This document shows, piece by piece, positions 48,000-59,838 of a DNA stretch of 64,000 nucleotides (the first letter of the stretch is position 1; each line of letters starts with the position of its first letter). This stretch comes from Antedon mediterranea. Its lineage: Eukaryota; Echinodermata; Crinoidea; Comatulida; Antedonidae. The stretch covers positions 15,449,312-15,513,311 of the forward strand of contig NC_092675.1 of the NCBI RefSeq assembly GCF_964355755.1. The letters are read 5' to 3'. The notes under the pieces were generated by a model. It made no database searches. It saw nothing but the letters and a program-made list of their open reading frames with translations, and was not told the DNA's origin. The position numbers were made by a program, and so were the translations under genes.

Positions 48000-48773
48000 T
48001 TAAAAGTTTTTTTTGCGGAAGTTTGAAAGACATTTTTAATTGCAGACCAAGTTTGTTTTATATTATGTTGATGTTTAGTAAAAAGCTGAAGAAAGTAATC
48101 AGATTTTGCAGAGCGAGTTATAGTTATGAGCAAATTACGATATCATTTAAACATCATTTTATTTTTTGACGTTGGGTTTAAAAAAAGTATTATAAATATC
48201 ATTAAATAAAGACGATAAGTTATAAGCCGAATTCGGATCATTGTTGGTAATAACATGATCTCATGACGTTGAATAAAGTTATACAGTAATCTAAATGTGT
48301 TAATATTTTCAGGGCTGATTTCTAGAGGGTGGAAGTTCATGATTGTTATGTTGTTTATCGATTAAAGTGTAGACGATATTAAAAACAGGAAGGTGATCAG
48401 TAGCATCGCAGAAGAGATCTCCGCTTAGATTTTCATATCAAAATTTGTTTGTATAAATATGATCTAAGAGGGTTTCTGTTGTTTCGTTCATTCTGCTAGG
48501 TCTATGAATAAGGGGTAAAAATGAGTTGCTAAAAATAGAATTCATAACAATATTAACACGATTATCATATTGGTATTAAATCGATATTCAAATCTTCAAG
48601 CAGATTTCTTTTCATCGTTTAATTTGATTAATATATCAACCGATAACAATATTGGCTTGAGAAGAATGTTCTATTTCAATAAAGATAGAATCACAGATTC
48701 TGGCGTGCGGATATCATGTCGAATTTTAAATAAAAGATGTTCATGAACATAGATTCCAACACCGCCGCCACGC
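48000..48773 (-). pseudogene. LINE endonuclease and linker fragment in GALNT intron 1
   Basis: Minus strand: FKRGGGVGIYVHEHLLFKIR, then after decay FLPLIHRPSRMNETTETLLD, HIYTN, CDATDHLPVFNIVYTLI (the S/T-D-H catalytic motif) and the linker YRNLLITITRSAKSDYFLQL, HNIKQTWSAIKNVF. Bounded on the right by a TTAA-flanked repeat end at 48774 and on the left by the PLE. Confidence 0.75.
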
Positions 48774-48975
48774 TTAAAGATGTATTGTCCCCCCAAAAAA
48801 CATGACAAATATAGATTTAAAAAATCAAATTTTGAATGGGCAATTTCACAGTTTTAATAAATTATTCACTTTTGTAGAAAAAAAAATCATAAAAAATAAT
48901 TATTTCAACCAAAAACCATTGTCTTACCAGACAATTTAGGTATATTTTGCTTTAAATTACATTTTTTTGGGGGAA
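48774..48975. mobile_element. Partial copy of TTAA-flanked element (family of 51638-54134)
   Basis: TTAA then AGATGTATTGTCCCCCC, matching the left end of the 2.5-kb element and then diverging after about 200 bp. The right end is not found; truncated or deleted. Confidence 0.65.
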
Positions 48976-49978
48976 ATGCTTTTTGTTGTAAATTTGATTT
49001 TATGTATTCTCTATATATATTAGTTGCATAAAAAAAAAATTTTTTTTGTCTTGTGTGAGGTCATCTCACGTTTATTTAAATTCTCATTGGTGAATATATT
49101 TAATACATATAAGTACATTTGTGACAATTAAAAGTAAGTGTTTAAAGTAGTTAATATACAGGTATATTTACATAATAAGATGCTTGAATTCAGTATTAAC
49201 CATATTTGTTTTCATTTAAAATTTTAGATACGATGTTAATTAAAATGTAAAAATGAAAAATGGCGGTAAAATACATGATTAAAATTTTCTTGTTAAACTA
49301 TCTTATTTGTGATCTTATTTGTGTTCGAGTAGAGAGGCTATAAACTCAGGGGAGGAAAATGTAGTATCCTCCCTTTTCAATATTGATTTACTTTTTGGGA
49401 ACTGACTATAAAAAGAAATGGAAGCCTTATTGTGAAATATTTTTGCATTTTATGATTGCAATCTAAAGTAATGTATACGATTTTATGATATATTGCGTGA
49501 TTTTTGGTTATTTTATTGTTTTATTTGCACCGTTATTGCTTACTTATAACTATTGTTATTATGTAAGTGTTTTGTGATATTGTTTTTGTTTTGTTTTTTT
49601 ACATTAGGAATTTATCTTACTATAATCGATATATCCAAGCACATTTCTAATGCCATAAAATAATCTGAAATTCCACGTGTCATCACATGTATTATATGTA
49701 TTCATGATATTGATTTAATAAGTTGGTAAACAGATAGATTCAATGCTGTTAGCTGTTTCCAATAAAAGAAAACCAGTAAAGCGTTACATTATTGATTTTT
49801 TTAGTAGTAGTATTTTCAGTAGTATTTAAAAGAGAGTTAATTAAGGATTTAATTTAATATCATCTAAAATAAAAATGATAAACGTACGAGTCAGTAGAAT
49901 AAAATACAAGAGTTGATATACATGACGAGCAAGTGGCAAAAGGGTGGTAATTATGATGAAACAAGAAAAATTACTAAC
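48976..49978. other. No recognisable gene
   Basis: AT-rich intron 1 sequence of the GALNT gene, without named elements. Confidence 0.55.
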
Positions 49979-50408
49979 CTACAAAGTCAAATAGGTTTGG
50001 TTTTGGGTCGTCGGGTTTAAAATCTTCGATAACTTGCTGGATCCTGTAAATTGTGTTTGTATCTGCGATGCTGACGTCTTTCTTGTTTTGCAAAACTGAT
50101 TGTTTAGTTTCAGTTTTCTGTCTCATTTTTGCATAAGAAACATTTTCTGGGAATCTTTCATGTTCATGAGGTTTCTCATCTTTTAATTTACTTTCGTATT
50201 TAACTTCTTTTACCAAATCTCGATAATTATAATTCAGCTGGTTTGCATTTACAATATAGGCATCCTTTTTTAGGCCAACTTCCGCAGATTCTGATAGAAA
50301 CCGCGCATGACTAATGTATAAAAACATTATATATCCAAAAACACAAAGTGCAATGATTATTTTTAAACGTCGTTTTCCGTATCGTATCCTTGTCATTTTC
50401 TCGTTCAT
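49979..50408 (-). CDS. GALNT exon 1: membrane anchor and stem
   Basis: Codes residues 1-143 and one base of codon 144. The ATG at 50408-50406 is the first after an in-frame TAA 15 bases upstream; a second Met at residue 5 is possible. The basic tail (RIRYGKRRLK) is followed by a hydrophobic stretch (IIIALCVFGYIMFLYI), the type II anchor expected of Golgi glycosyltransferases. The rest is a Lys/Glu-rich, low-complexity stem with no family signature, which is normal for this part. The donor is GTTAGT after the last G. Exon 1 alone would not identify the gene; its assignment depends on phase fit (1 to 2) with exon 2 and on orientation. Confidence 0.82.
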
Positions 50409-51633
50409 TGAAATGATTCTTTAACAGATTCCCTATCATGAGTTTAACCAACACCCGGATACCAGCTTGGTTGTTTAATTCTAGTGGGATGATATGTATT
50501 TATGTTGGCTGATAGCAGCTGTTCATAAAATAACTTCATTTAATCAATAAAAGTACAATGGTACATATTTCGACGATATCAATATTAACATCTATTTGTC
50601 AGAACTTGAATTATACGGTATATTAACTATTATGATAAACCATCAATTTCAATTGTGCATACAAACATACACGTTTATACTAGTGGTTTAAGGGATCTTT
50701 ATACCCACCTGGACGTTACATTAAATCCAAATTTCTTTAAAAGCAAAACATCTAAACTAATTGTAATTATTATAATTCTAGATGTAATATTTATTTGTAC
50801 GAAGTTTGGTGGGGGAATGCCAAATAAATTTTGTAAAAACAAAGATCTTAAATTATTATTATTATTATTAGGAAGTGTAGACGTTGATTCTTGGAATGAT
50901 AATGACTCGGGTAAAACGGTTTTAGAAGGACATTGTCCGTGTACGTTTTCGGTCGGTTACCATTATTGAAATGCTTGAAATTCGTAAAACTAAACCTACT
51001 CTGTTACTGTTTCACAGTGTCTTAGATGAATAATAACATTTTAAAGTATAGTGTTTATTATTTGGGAGAGCCCTTATAAGGCGGAGATGGGGAGGAGGAG
51101 TTCATTTGTTGGAGGTGCTTATTCAAGGGATATGTTTAATTTTTTAGTGTGAATAATATGGTAACATTTATAATCAAATAAAATCCTCTAATAGATATGA
51201 AAAGTAGTAAAAAAGAATAACAAATGATTGGTAAATTGTAGATAACAGTGCGATGAATTCTACTACAAATAGTATAATTGTGTTATTATTAACATAATAC
51301 AATATTGTGTGTATAAATGTGGATGAGCGTTTATTAGATAGTTGGGTTGGGTAAAATAAAAAGAAAATAACAGTCAAAACAAAAACAAGTAAATAAATAT
51401 TAAACCTAGAATAATTTGTATGAGGATCAAGAAAAATAGGTCTAGCCTACTAACAAACCAACATTCTGTGTAGGCCTAAACCTGTCTGTATTGAAGCATA
51501 TGCATCCTAGGCTGGTTACTGGGCAGACCTACAGGGGGCCTAGCATCTCTAACTAACCTAGACTGGGGCCATCTACAAGTAGGCATAATACTCGCACATA
51601 CAGAATCGTCAGCACAACCAAGGTACTGAATAG
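50409..51633. other. Region upstream of GALNT exon 1
   Basis: Would contain the 5' UTR and promoter. No TATA box, CpG island or other promoter sign stands out. One ORF (50655-50969) resembles nothing. Confidence 0.5.
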
Positions 51634-51637
51634 TTAA

Positions 51638-54134
51638 AGATGTATTGTCCCCCAAAAAATGAAAAATAAAGATGAAAAAAATCAAATTTTGAATAGACCG
51701 TTTTGTAGTTAACATAAAGTTATTCACTTCCACCGAAAAAAAATCCGAAAAAAATATTGATTTCGCTTATAAAAAAATCAAAATAAGTTTACCATTTTTT
51801 CGAACTCATCGGCTCAGAAATTAGGCCGGTAGAGCTAACTCATACATATGCATGATATGTTAATGAGCATCCACACAGCAGAGATCTGATCTAACAATGG
51901 ACGATGCACGTTGTATGTACAACCACCACCAGAGATCGACGCGATTCGACTGTGGGTTTCCCTGGCCTGATCGTATAAATATGTAAAGCTGAGCTGTTAA
52001 TTTGTCGGTAAGTAGGCCTAGACGGTTATTTTAAAAATAATAATATATATAACGCAATAATAACATGAAGGTAAATTAATTAACTTAACCTGGGATTTTT
52101 TCAGTTCAGGGCTAGGCCTAGAATAATTAATACATGCTGCTGCATATTACTAGAGTAGGCTAGTAGCAAGCAGACTGTGACAATCGGGTCCCTGCAGAAG
52201 ATGCCCAGCTAGGCCCTATCTATACATTGTACTCTTCATAGACTGGCCTAGGCTATATGCCATCAATCTTAGCTACATTCCGAAAATACAGCCAGCTTGC
52301 TGTACCATATATATTTACAGTTGAAGCTTGTTTAACTAATTTTTATGATAAAAATAAAACAAACATTTTTCAGGGAAAATGGTTGCAATACAATACAAGC
52401 CTGAAATTGAGAACCTTCCAGCAGCACTGTACAAGTAGACAGAGGGGAAAAGTCAACTTAGCCATTTTACAACACAAACAAATGTTCTCTGTACTGTAGT
52501 AAGTCAAATATTTATTTTCTCTTTTTATAAGTTATAACATTATAAGTAATGTGTTTTAATTACCATAGAAAGGTAGTATACTTATTTGACTATGTCAAAG
52601 TAAGCAATTTCACTAGCCCAATTTCGCACTAAATATGCATGATCTATTTTTTCCAGATTTTCATACTTTGCTTTTACTTTTTTTAAAGACGTTGAGCTGA
52701 TGAAGACTGGAACAGAGGTCACCCAAAGACAACAATGATAGACTCGGTATTGAAATATGATTGGATATTGCAGGAAAAATATTTCTGACTCTCCTGCTGC
52801 ATTCGGCCAATATGTTCTTGTCCAGCTTGTAAAATATTGTATCATTTTTTTTGTATTATATGTACAGTATATTATTTTGTAAACATAACATTCAATAAAT
52901 AAAAAAAAAACTACTACAACAGTACACAGGATAAATTCTTCAAATTTACTTACACTTCATAATTTTACTGTAAATATTACAGTGCAAAAGGAGTTAATAA
53001 AATATATATATACAGTATATCTGATTGAATTCCTGTATTGTTTTTTGTGTCAATTTGTCTACTAATTATTAATGTGTTGATTGTGGCAGTAATTACGACA
53101 GCTATAGTCTTCTAAGATCGCTCACATCCATTACAAAGTGTCATTTTAATAGTAAGAAACGTTTCAATAAATTGTGAATGTTGCCACTGTACGATACATT
53201 TTATGTTTCTCACTACTTGCTCTTATTGTTCAATCAATCAACCTAAAAAAAAAAAGAAATTTGTGTCAAAATATCTGCATAAAATGTTTATTTGCGGAAT
53301 GTTAATTTGAACCTATTGCATTTGATACAGAAAATATTTTAAAAATATTGCATCAGTAAAACATCCAAAACAATATTTAGATTTTTTTTTTTTTTAATTT
53401 TCACTGCCGAATAGATAGTTGAAATCTTTAAAAATTAAACCAATTCATCATGATTAAAACAAAAATACATCCCTTCTGGTGGTGTTCTACTGTAGCCCTA
53501 CTAGCTAGCAGTGTACTGCCTAGGCCTACTACACTCTCTACTTCTAGAGACAGAAGTAGGCAGCAGTTCGGCTACTCGAGACTGTCAGTGCTAGTAGTAG
53601 TAGTAGTTACTAGTAGGCCTAGTAGTAGACTAAGAAGACTAGTAGTACAGTAGCAGCAAATTCGGGCCTAGGCCTAGCTAGGCCTCTCCTGTTAGCGAAA
53701 CAAAAACTCACCTAAATGAATAAGATTCAACATCAAAGTTGCCAACTGTAATTCTAACTTAGCATTCTGCTAGCTATAGTTTTCGTGTTTTCTTCAAGAT
53801 TCGTCTCGCATCACTACTCGATCTCTCACGCATGCATTGCTATCGTTGTTTGTTGATTTGGAAAGCATCATCCATCCACACGATGTATCCATACAATATG
53901 AATATTTATGAGCTAACTCAGGTCAAGGGTTAAATTAAACCGGAACACATTTGTCTTCCAGACAAATAGCTTCCGGTTGGTTAATTTTTGCATTAAATTG
54001 CGATTTTCCCGTGTAAAAAATTATTTTTTTCAATCCAAATTGAGGTCAAAGTGAATAACTTTTATGTGCAATTAAAATGGCCTATTCAACAAAAATATTG
54101 AAACAAATTTTTTTTTCAGGGGGACAATACATCT
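51638..54134. mobile_element. TTAA-flanked non-autonomous transposon, 2.5 kb
   Basis: Flanked by TTAA at 51634-51637 and 54135-54138. Terminal inverted repeats start AGATGTATTGTCCCCC on both strands and remain alignable for about 130 bp (for instance AAGTGAATAACTTT against its reverse on the left side). The interior has AGGCCTA-rich stretches and no transposase frame. piggyBac-type targeting fits, but TTAA is also used by other superfamilies. Partial relatives at 48774 and inside R1 copy 2 (55665-55690). Confidence 0.88.
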
Positions 54135-54138
54135 TTAA

Positions 54139-54330
54139 GGGAACTTTTAAGGGACCTCTGAGGTCCCTTAAAGGTAAGGGGAAAATAGACCAAGTTAAGG
54201 GTTTCCCTTAACCTTAACCCCTTTGTGAATACCACCTAAGTGAAACCCTTAATATTTTCTTGATTTAAGGGAAATTCTTAGGATTTAAGGGAAATATCTC
54301 ACTTAAGTGGGATTGGTGAATACGGCCGGC
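54139..54330. repeat. TTAAGGG/CCCTTAA-rich repeat with hairpin
   Basis: Dense short TTAAGGG and CCCTTAA words in both orientations, with a perfect 12-bp hairpin TTAAGGGACCTC/GAGGTCCCTTAA at 54147-54171. Ends in GTGAATACGGCC. Probably a short foldback MITE; its left boundary overlaps the TTAA of the previous element. Confidence 0.6.
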
Positions 54331-54332
54331 CA

Positions 54333-54905
54333 AAGGAATCGATGTGGTCTACGCACGATTTAACGAAATCACGTTTGTAATCATATCTTCACAAGCATGA
54401 ATCACAAGTAGGCCTAAATAAAATTTGGTACTCATAAATTTCAGGTCATATTTCATCATATGGCAATACAATTACGTGCGTAACGCATATAACGCATGCG
54501 TACGCGCGCTTAAAATTGTCACAATTTATTTTCGAAGAAATTAGAGTACGTTTCAAGCAATTTTAGCGTTTAAAAAATTGCCATGTAATGAGTGCGCAGT
54601 TTTTTTTCCACGCGCACTGCGCGTTAAACCTTACTATATACACTCTTTTTCCCCGATTTCTTTAATAATATTATTAATAATCTCCATGTAGGGCTTTCTC
54701 TTTTCAGCCCTTGGTTTTCTGCTCTTCCCACCTCTTCTGATAATCTATAATTTTGTTTTATATCTAACACCTTCTCCTTTAAAAAAAATTGCAGCATCCA
54801 CTTTAGTATTTTTACTCTACTGCAGAGCTCACTATGTCGGTCGGTTGGTCGGTCAGTTGGTTGGTCGGTCGGTAAACACTAACTCAAATTTGAGCACGCG
54901 ACTGT
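54333..54905. repeat. CpG-rich interspersed repeat R2, copy C
   Basis: Same blocks as copies A and B, ending with a (GGTC)n run at 54835-54880 and GCACGCGACT. Partly interrupted at 54660-54830. Confidence 0.8.
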
Positions 54906-55133
54906 ATATGGCCTTGTTACGTTCCAATTTGGTAAATGAGTGGTCATGTGATAGGTGATGGCTGAGTTATGAACAATTAATGAGGCTGAACGTGTTAGAA
55001 TACATGTGCAATGTGAAGTAACATCTGCTTTGTGTTCTTTTATCCTTGTGGATAAGGTTCTCGGTGTTTTTCCTATATAAACTTTTTTACCGTAGTTGCA
55101 ATTTACTTGGTATATTAAACCAGATATGTCATC

Positions 55134-55736
55134 ATTTTCACGCTGCTGCTCTAACCTGCTACGTCACACGAGATGACTCATTTATTAGATGAAATCATGC
55201 AGCAGTTATATTACTACACTTTGACATTTTTGCTAAAATTGAAACTCGACTATAATTTATAGGTACCAGCTGCATTTCTGGTATTTATGAGTCCCATGAC
55301 AATACTGTATTTCGCTGTCAGATAATCATTGAATTATTATCAAGACAGTCCATGAAAGTTTTTGTTTGTAATATGACACTTCACACTTGAAGTATCTAAG
55401 GCTTGATGAAGTGATCCCCAGACTTGACCTTAGCAATAAAATAAACTAAATTGAGTCTGTTTCATACCAAAGCTATTCACTTCTGTAACAAAATTCACAT
55501 TATAAAACGAGAAAAGAAACGTTTAATTATAACTCAAAAACCACATTGTCTGACAGACAATTGAAGTATTTTTTGCTTTTAATTACATTTTTTCAGGTAA
55601 AATAACTATTATGTGACAATAAAATGACACATTAAAAAACAAATTTGAAATAAAAAATATTTTTCAGAGGGACAATATATTTTTAAACTGTCAATAAGCG
55701 AGCAGCGTTTTTTGTAAGAAATATTTCTTGTTTATT
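55134..55736. repeat. Interspersed repeat R1, copy 2, inserted in PLE3
   Basis: Same as 4320-4917. Placed exactly between the RT linker and the GIY-YIG domain of PLE3, hence younger than PLE3. Contains a remnant GAGGGACAATATATTTTTAA like the end of the TTAA element family. Confidence 0.75.
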
Positions 55737-55964
55737 TTGTCTTTAGGGTGAACTAAAATATTTCTTAATTTGTTTTGTGGTGTAAGTGTTGACATTGTAA
55801 CTAGATAAGCAGCGTCTAATTCTTTCTGATATTCTTGGTATGTATGGTATACCTATGTTCCGTTTGTTTTTGTTGTTTCTTTCGTTTTTTGTTTGACATT
55901 TTGTTTTCCTTTCTCCGATATTTTTTGGATTATCTTGTCCATGGACCAATTGGGGTACTCGAAC

Positions 55965-56230
55965 CCAACGAACGCGTGTTTAATATTTTATTTATTTATT
56001 TATTTATTTGGAATTACACCTTTAGATCGGTGGCACACTTAGCACAAAGGTGCATCCTTCACAATATAAAATATAACAATTAACAGAAAAGTAAAAAAAG
56101 GCAAAAGCAACTACCAACCCCTATCCTACCCCCCCCCCCCCCCAATTTACATCGATACATACAGTAGATCATTACTTTACACAATGAATACAAAACAAGA
56201 TATAGTAAAAGTGTATAAAATAAAATATAA
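55965..56230 (-). repeat. LINE-like 3' tail inserted in PLE3
   Basis: Minus strand ends in (AAAT)n at 55986-56010; contains a poly-C run. Splits the RT from the linker of PLE3. Confidence 0.5.
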
Positions 56231-56815
56231 TCTTTTTCGTTTATGTTAGTTTCTCTTCTTTTTTAGTGACAACTTTTTCACATCTGTCAACCAGATTGTT
56301 AACCAAACTTAACTTGTGTTCCAATGGATGGCAGGAGTGATAATTTAAGTATAGATTTGTGTGGGTTTTTCTGTAAACTGTCGTCGTTATATCTCCATTG
56401 TTCAATGTAATTATGATGTCTAAGAAGGGTATTGTATTGTTGGACATATGCTCAGTTGTAAATTTTATGTTACCTGTTTTATCAATTCTGTTTAAGTGTG
56501 AGTTAAGATTTTCCGCTGAATTATCAGGAATGAGAGCTAATATGTCGTCAACATACCTTTTCCGATATGTTAGTTTCATTCCGTCTGGTGCTGTTTTTTT
56601 CAGTGCTTATTTTTTTGTAATGAACATGTTTATGCGTTTTCAGTGTTTTATCTTGTGTAAGTCTCCTTTCTACTATTTCTATTGCTTCTTTATTAGGGAT
56701 TTTAGTAAAAAGAGACACTACGTCAAACGAGACAAAATGTGTGATTCGCAGGAATGTCAAGAGTGATCAGTTCCTCGACTAGCTGTTTTGAATTATCGAC
56801 GTGATTGCAACAGAG

Positions 56816-58130
56816 AGAGGATATCAGCTAATTTTTACCCAAGCTATAGTAGATGGTGTTTATGCAATCCTCAGTTCATTTCTGATCCTCCCATTTGGGT
56901 AAACCAGCGAAAGCTAGAGTAAAAACGTAAGTTTACGGTTTTATTCCCTTTGGATCATCCAAAAGAATCAAAATTAATTGAATACTATACAGAGATTAGA
57001 TAAACCTTTTTACTACTGTCCAATAATAATTATCATTGTAGGACTACTCTCCACCAAAAAAACTTTATATTAGAATGTATTTAATACGTCACGTCTTAAA
57101 AAAGGAGAATTGGGTAATATGTCTCGGGAATCTTATATCTCACTCCAACAGCTCACTCTATTTATTTAGTGGAATGTGAATGGAAAAACGGGAAATACTT
57201 TAACTTTAGAATACTCTGAATTCTGGAAGACGACTTCGAACTTAAAGAATCGCCATGGATGATGTTTAATGGCTCATAAACTTCACACATGTGGATGTGG
57301 AGGCCAGACGGATTCAGAGAAGGTCAAACCGGCTCCTCCTCCCCATTGGCAGTGGGGGAAGCGGTGGATGGCGGCGGGTGAAGGGGGAAAATGAATGAAT
57401 GTTAATAAGATACAGACGAATCCCAAAACCAGCCTATTTGCTACGCTCTTTTTTGGAAAGTGAAAGTACTAGAGGTAGTATCTTTCGTATACGCGAAATG
57501 GATTATCCTTAAATGGATTGAGGGCGTGAACAGCGGTTGGTTTTTTTAAATGTTCTTATACTGCTGATCTAAAAACATCGGAAAATCTCAGTTTTTAATC
57601 AACGGTTTTTTAATATAAATAGTACTGAAAAAAAACCCCCCAAAAAACTGCTGAACTTAAGTAAACGTACATCGAAGTTGAAATCTGTGTTGGAACTTGG
57701 TTTTTCAAATTGATCATCAGGTAGGCTCCTGTCACTGTATTGTAACGCTAAGCCGTTACGTTGGTCCCCCACGAAAACCGATCATATAGTGGGTTACTCC
57801 AATCGATTGATTGATCATTCTATTACTGTCCGATGTCGCCTACTTTAATATAATTTGATATTAAACTTTTTATAAAGAATCAACTTATAAACGATCTTGA
57901 AGATCTCAACCTCAGTTACAAGAAATATCAAAGTATTATATCTCTGTAGCTGCTTTTTATTACATTTAAACCGATTTTACCGAGACAATTGACACGTATT
58001 TTAGCGCCTTTTGTCAGATCAAAGGAATCGCCGCCCAGTGCAAGCTATTACGTAACACTGAAAGAACTGTCAAGATCTTTTGTTTTCTTTTGTTTTGGGC
58101 TTCACGCTTGATCGGTTAGCAATACAAAAC
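56816..58130. other. No recognisable gene
   Basis: Mixed-composition sequence; a slightly G-rich patch at 57330-57390. No ORF or repeat I can name. Confidence 0.5.
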
Positions 58131-58158
58131 AACTGCTTTATTGATACGATTATCATCG

Positions 58159-59635
58159 ATGGCTGATAAGAAACAGAAAAAGAAAGACAAACCACGTAGC
58201 TGTAGAAATCACACCTGGTATCTATAATACAAGGGCTGAATGCCGAACTAAAACTAATGGTATACATGGGGCAAAAGAAATGGTGAGGATTGACATACCT
58301 GGTTCTGTCCCAACAGAACCACAAACTGCTCGTTCTCCGCCAACCTGATTGAGAATCTGTGATGAATTCCCTCCAATAAATGAGCAACATCTTGGAACAT
58401 TAGATAAAGAGTCAAACGATATTATTGCCAACTATATGCAAGAAAACTGTGAGCTTAAGCTACAAATTGTAAGAACAGAAAATGAAAATCTCCGAACAGA
58501 AAACAAATCACTAAAATCTGAAGTTGAGTCTCTAAAACAAAGGCATCTAAAAATACACTGTCCCAAAAAAACTGACGACATTTCTAAAATCAGAGCTGAG
58601 ATCGACAAATCTAATGAAAGATTGAAAAAATTGGAGAAGGAAAACAAAAATCTGAAACTAGACTTTGAGTCTTGGAAATTATGGGAAAAACGGACAATGA
58701 ATAAAAAAGAACAAATACAGACATTACGTTAACAAGTTACCGAAACGGAGCGTAGCTTATCCATAGCTAAAGACGAAATATATGAACTGAAAAGAACGCA
58801 AATTGCCATCGACACCTCAGATTTTGAACCACAACGTAAGACGAGAAAACAAATAATGGAAAGTCACACAAGTTCTACGACAATGCAAACAAGGAAAGTT
58901 TCTTCTACCACCAACGATTCTATAACGCAAACTGAACAATTGATTGATAATCTATTTGAGGAGCTTACCAACAGGCAGCCATCTTCTACTCCTTCAAAAC
59001 TGACCAAATCAAAATCATCTGCGTCTGCTGCATACCAGGATCAACTAAGCAAATATAGAAACAAACACAAACAGATACACTCTGATACAGCTTCTGACAG
59101 AAAAATCTTGATTATTTGTGATTCGATGATAAAACAATTTAAACCAAAACGACTTAGCAGGTCAACAAATCTGAACGTTATCTGTAAAACAATGAGAGGC
59201 GCGAAAATTGATGACATTGCACACAAGGTAGAAGTACTGTCCACTGAACATTTCGTGGACAGAATTATTCTACACGCGGGAACAAACAACTCCACAGATC
59301 ACCCAGCCACTATTGCAGTAAAAATATCATCTCTCGGAGAATCTTTACAACCGAAAAGAGTAACGATCTCCTCGATAATTCATCGAAAACATGAATTTGT
59401 TACAGAATCTAAGCGTATAAACGATGCCAATGACAAGATAAGATCAGTTGCTAGAAAGAAAGATTGGGGTTTTATTGACAATAGTTGTATCATGTCAAAG
59501 CACCTGTCTTCGGATGGAATTCACCTAAACCAAATTGGAGTTGGGGCATTTGCCAAAAATGTTATAAATCACATGAATGGTAATTCGTACGACGAATCTC
59601 TGCCTGTACCTGTGCCTGACATATACAAGCCATAG
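58159..59635 (+). pseudogene. LINE ORF1: coiled coil and SGNH-type esterase domain
   Basis: ATG at 58159 followed by MADKKQKKKDKPR; after a frameshift, one frame runs to 59635 with two stops (about 58346 and 58730). First a long coiled coil (QIVRTENENLRTENKSLKSE), then the SGNH-like domain: block I LIICDSMIK (Cys where Gly of GDS is usual), block III ILHAGTNN, block V SSDGIHLNQIG (catalytic Asp-x-x-His). ORF1 esterases are established for CR1-clade LINEs. The Ser/Asp/His catalytic residues are present. Confidence 0.82.
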
Positions 59636-59838
59636 TCGTCAATTTTTCAACGTGCAAATCTATATCGCCGACAAACGGAAGCAAATCGTTCATTAGAGAG
59701 CATCATCAATTTCAACCAATAAAACCCCACAAAGACCAAATTTATCGAGAATGGAGATACTACCTCGACACAGTACGCCGACTGCAAAAGGACACTTTTT
59801 CTAAATTAAAATTAGAGCAAGTATCTGCAAATGTTGAG

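Larger units (their letters stand above)
17994..50408 (-). other. GALNT gene (polypeptide GalNAc-transferase), whole gene span, 11 exons
   Basis: Mucin-type O-glycosylation enzyme: transfers GalNAc from UDP-GalNAc to Ser/Thr of proteins in the Golgi lumen. I joined eleven exons by hand (430, 253, 167, 214, 174, 118, 189, 129, 99, 135 and 141 nt); every intron is GT-AG, all phases agree, and the sum of 2049 nt gives 682 codons plus stop. Order: short basic cytoplasmic tail, one signal-anchor helix (residues about 15-33), variable stem, GT-A catalytic domain (about 240-515) and three-repeat ricin-type lectin (about 560-682). Length fits the family (about 550-650, some longer). Introns are 153 bp to about 18.5 kb; intron 5 (20725-39194) is full of transposons. 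Subfamily is not assigned. Exon calls rest on splice consensus and family similarity, not on transcripts. Confidence 0.93.
54906..56815 (-). mobile_element. Penelope-like element 3, different lineage, broken by insertions
   Basis: Minus strand from 56815: DNSKQLVEELITLDIPANHT, VSFDVVSLFTKIPNKEAIE (catalytic Asp), KRYVDDILALIPDN (YVDD), NNTIPFLDIIITLNNGDITT and VYRKTHTNLYLNYHSCHPL; then, after an insertion at 55965-56230, NIGIPYIPRISERIRRCLSS; then, after R1 (55134-55736), the GIY-YIG domain GLIYQVNCNYGKKVYIGKTP with RTLSTRIKEHKADV at about 55010-55133. All three domains of a PLE ORF are thus present but split. The lineage differs from PLE1/2 (YVDD not YIDD, other linker). Confidence 0.9.

Noticed and set aside
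54139-54330. Interstitial telomere array
   Set aside because: Words are TTAAGGG, irregularly spaced and in both orientations, not TTAGGG tandem repeats.
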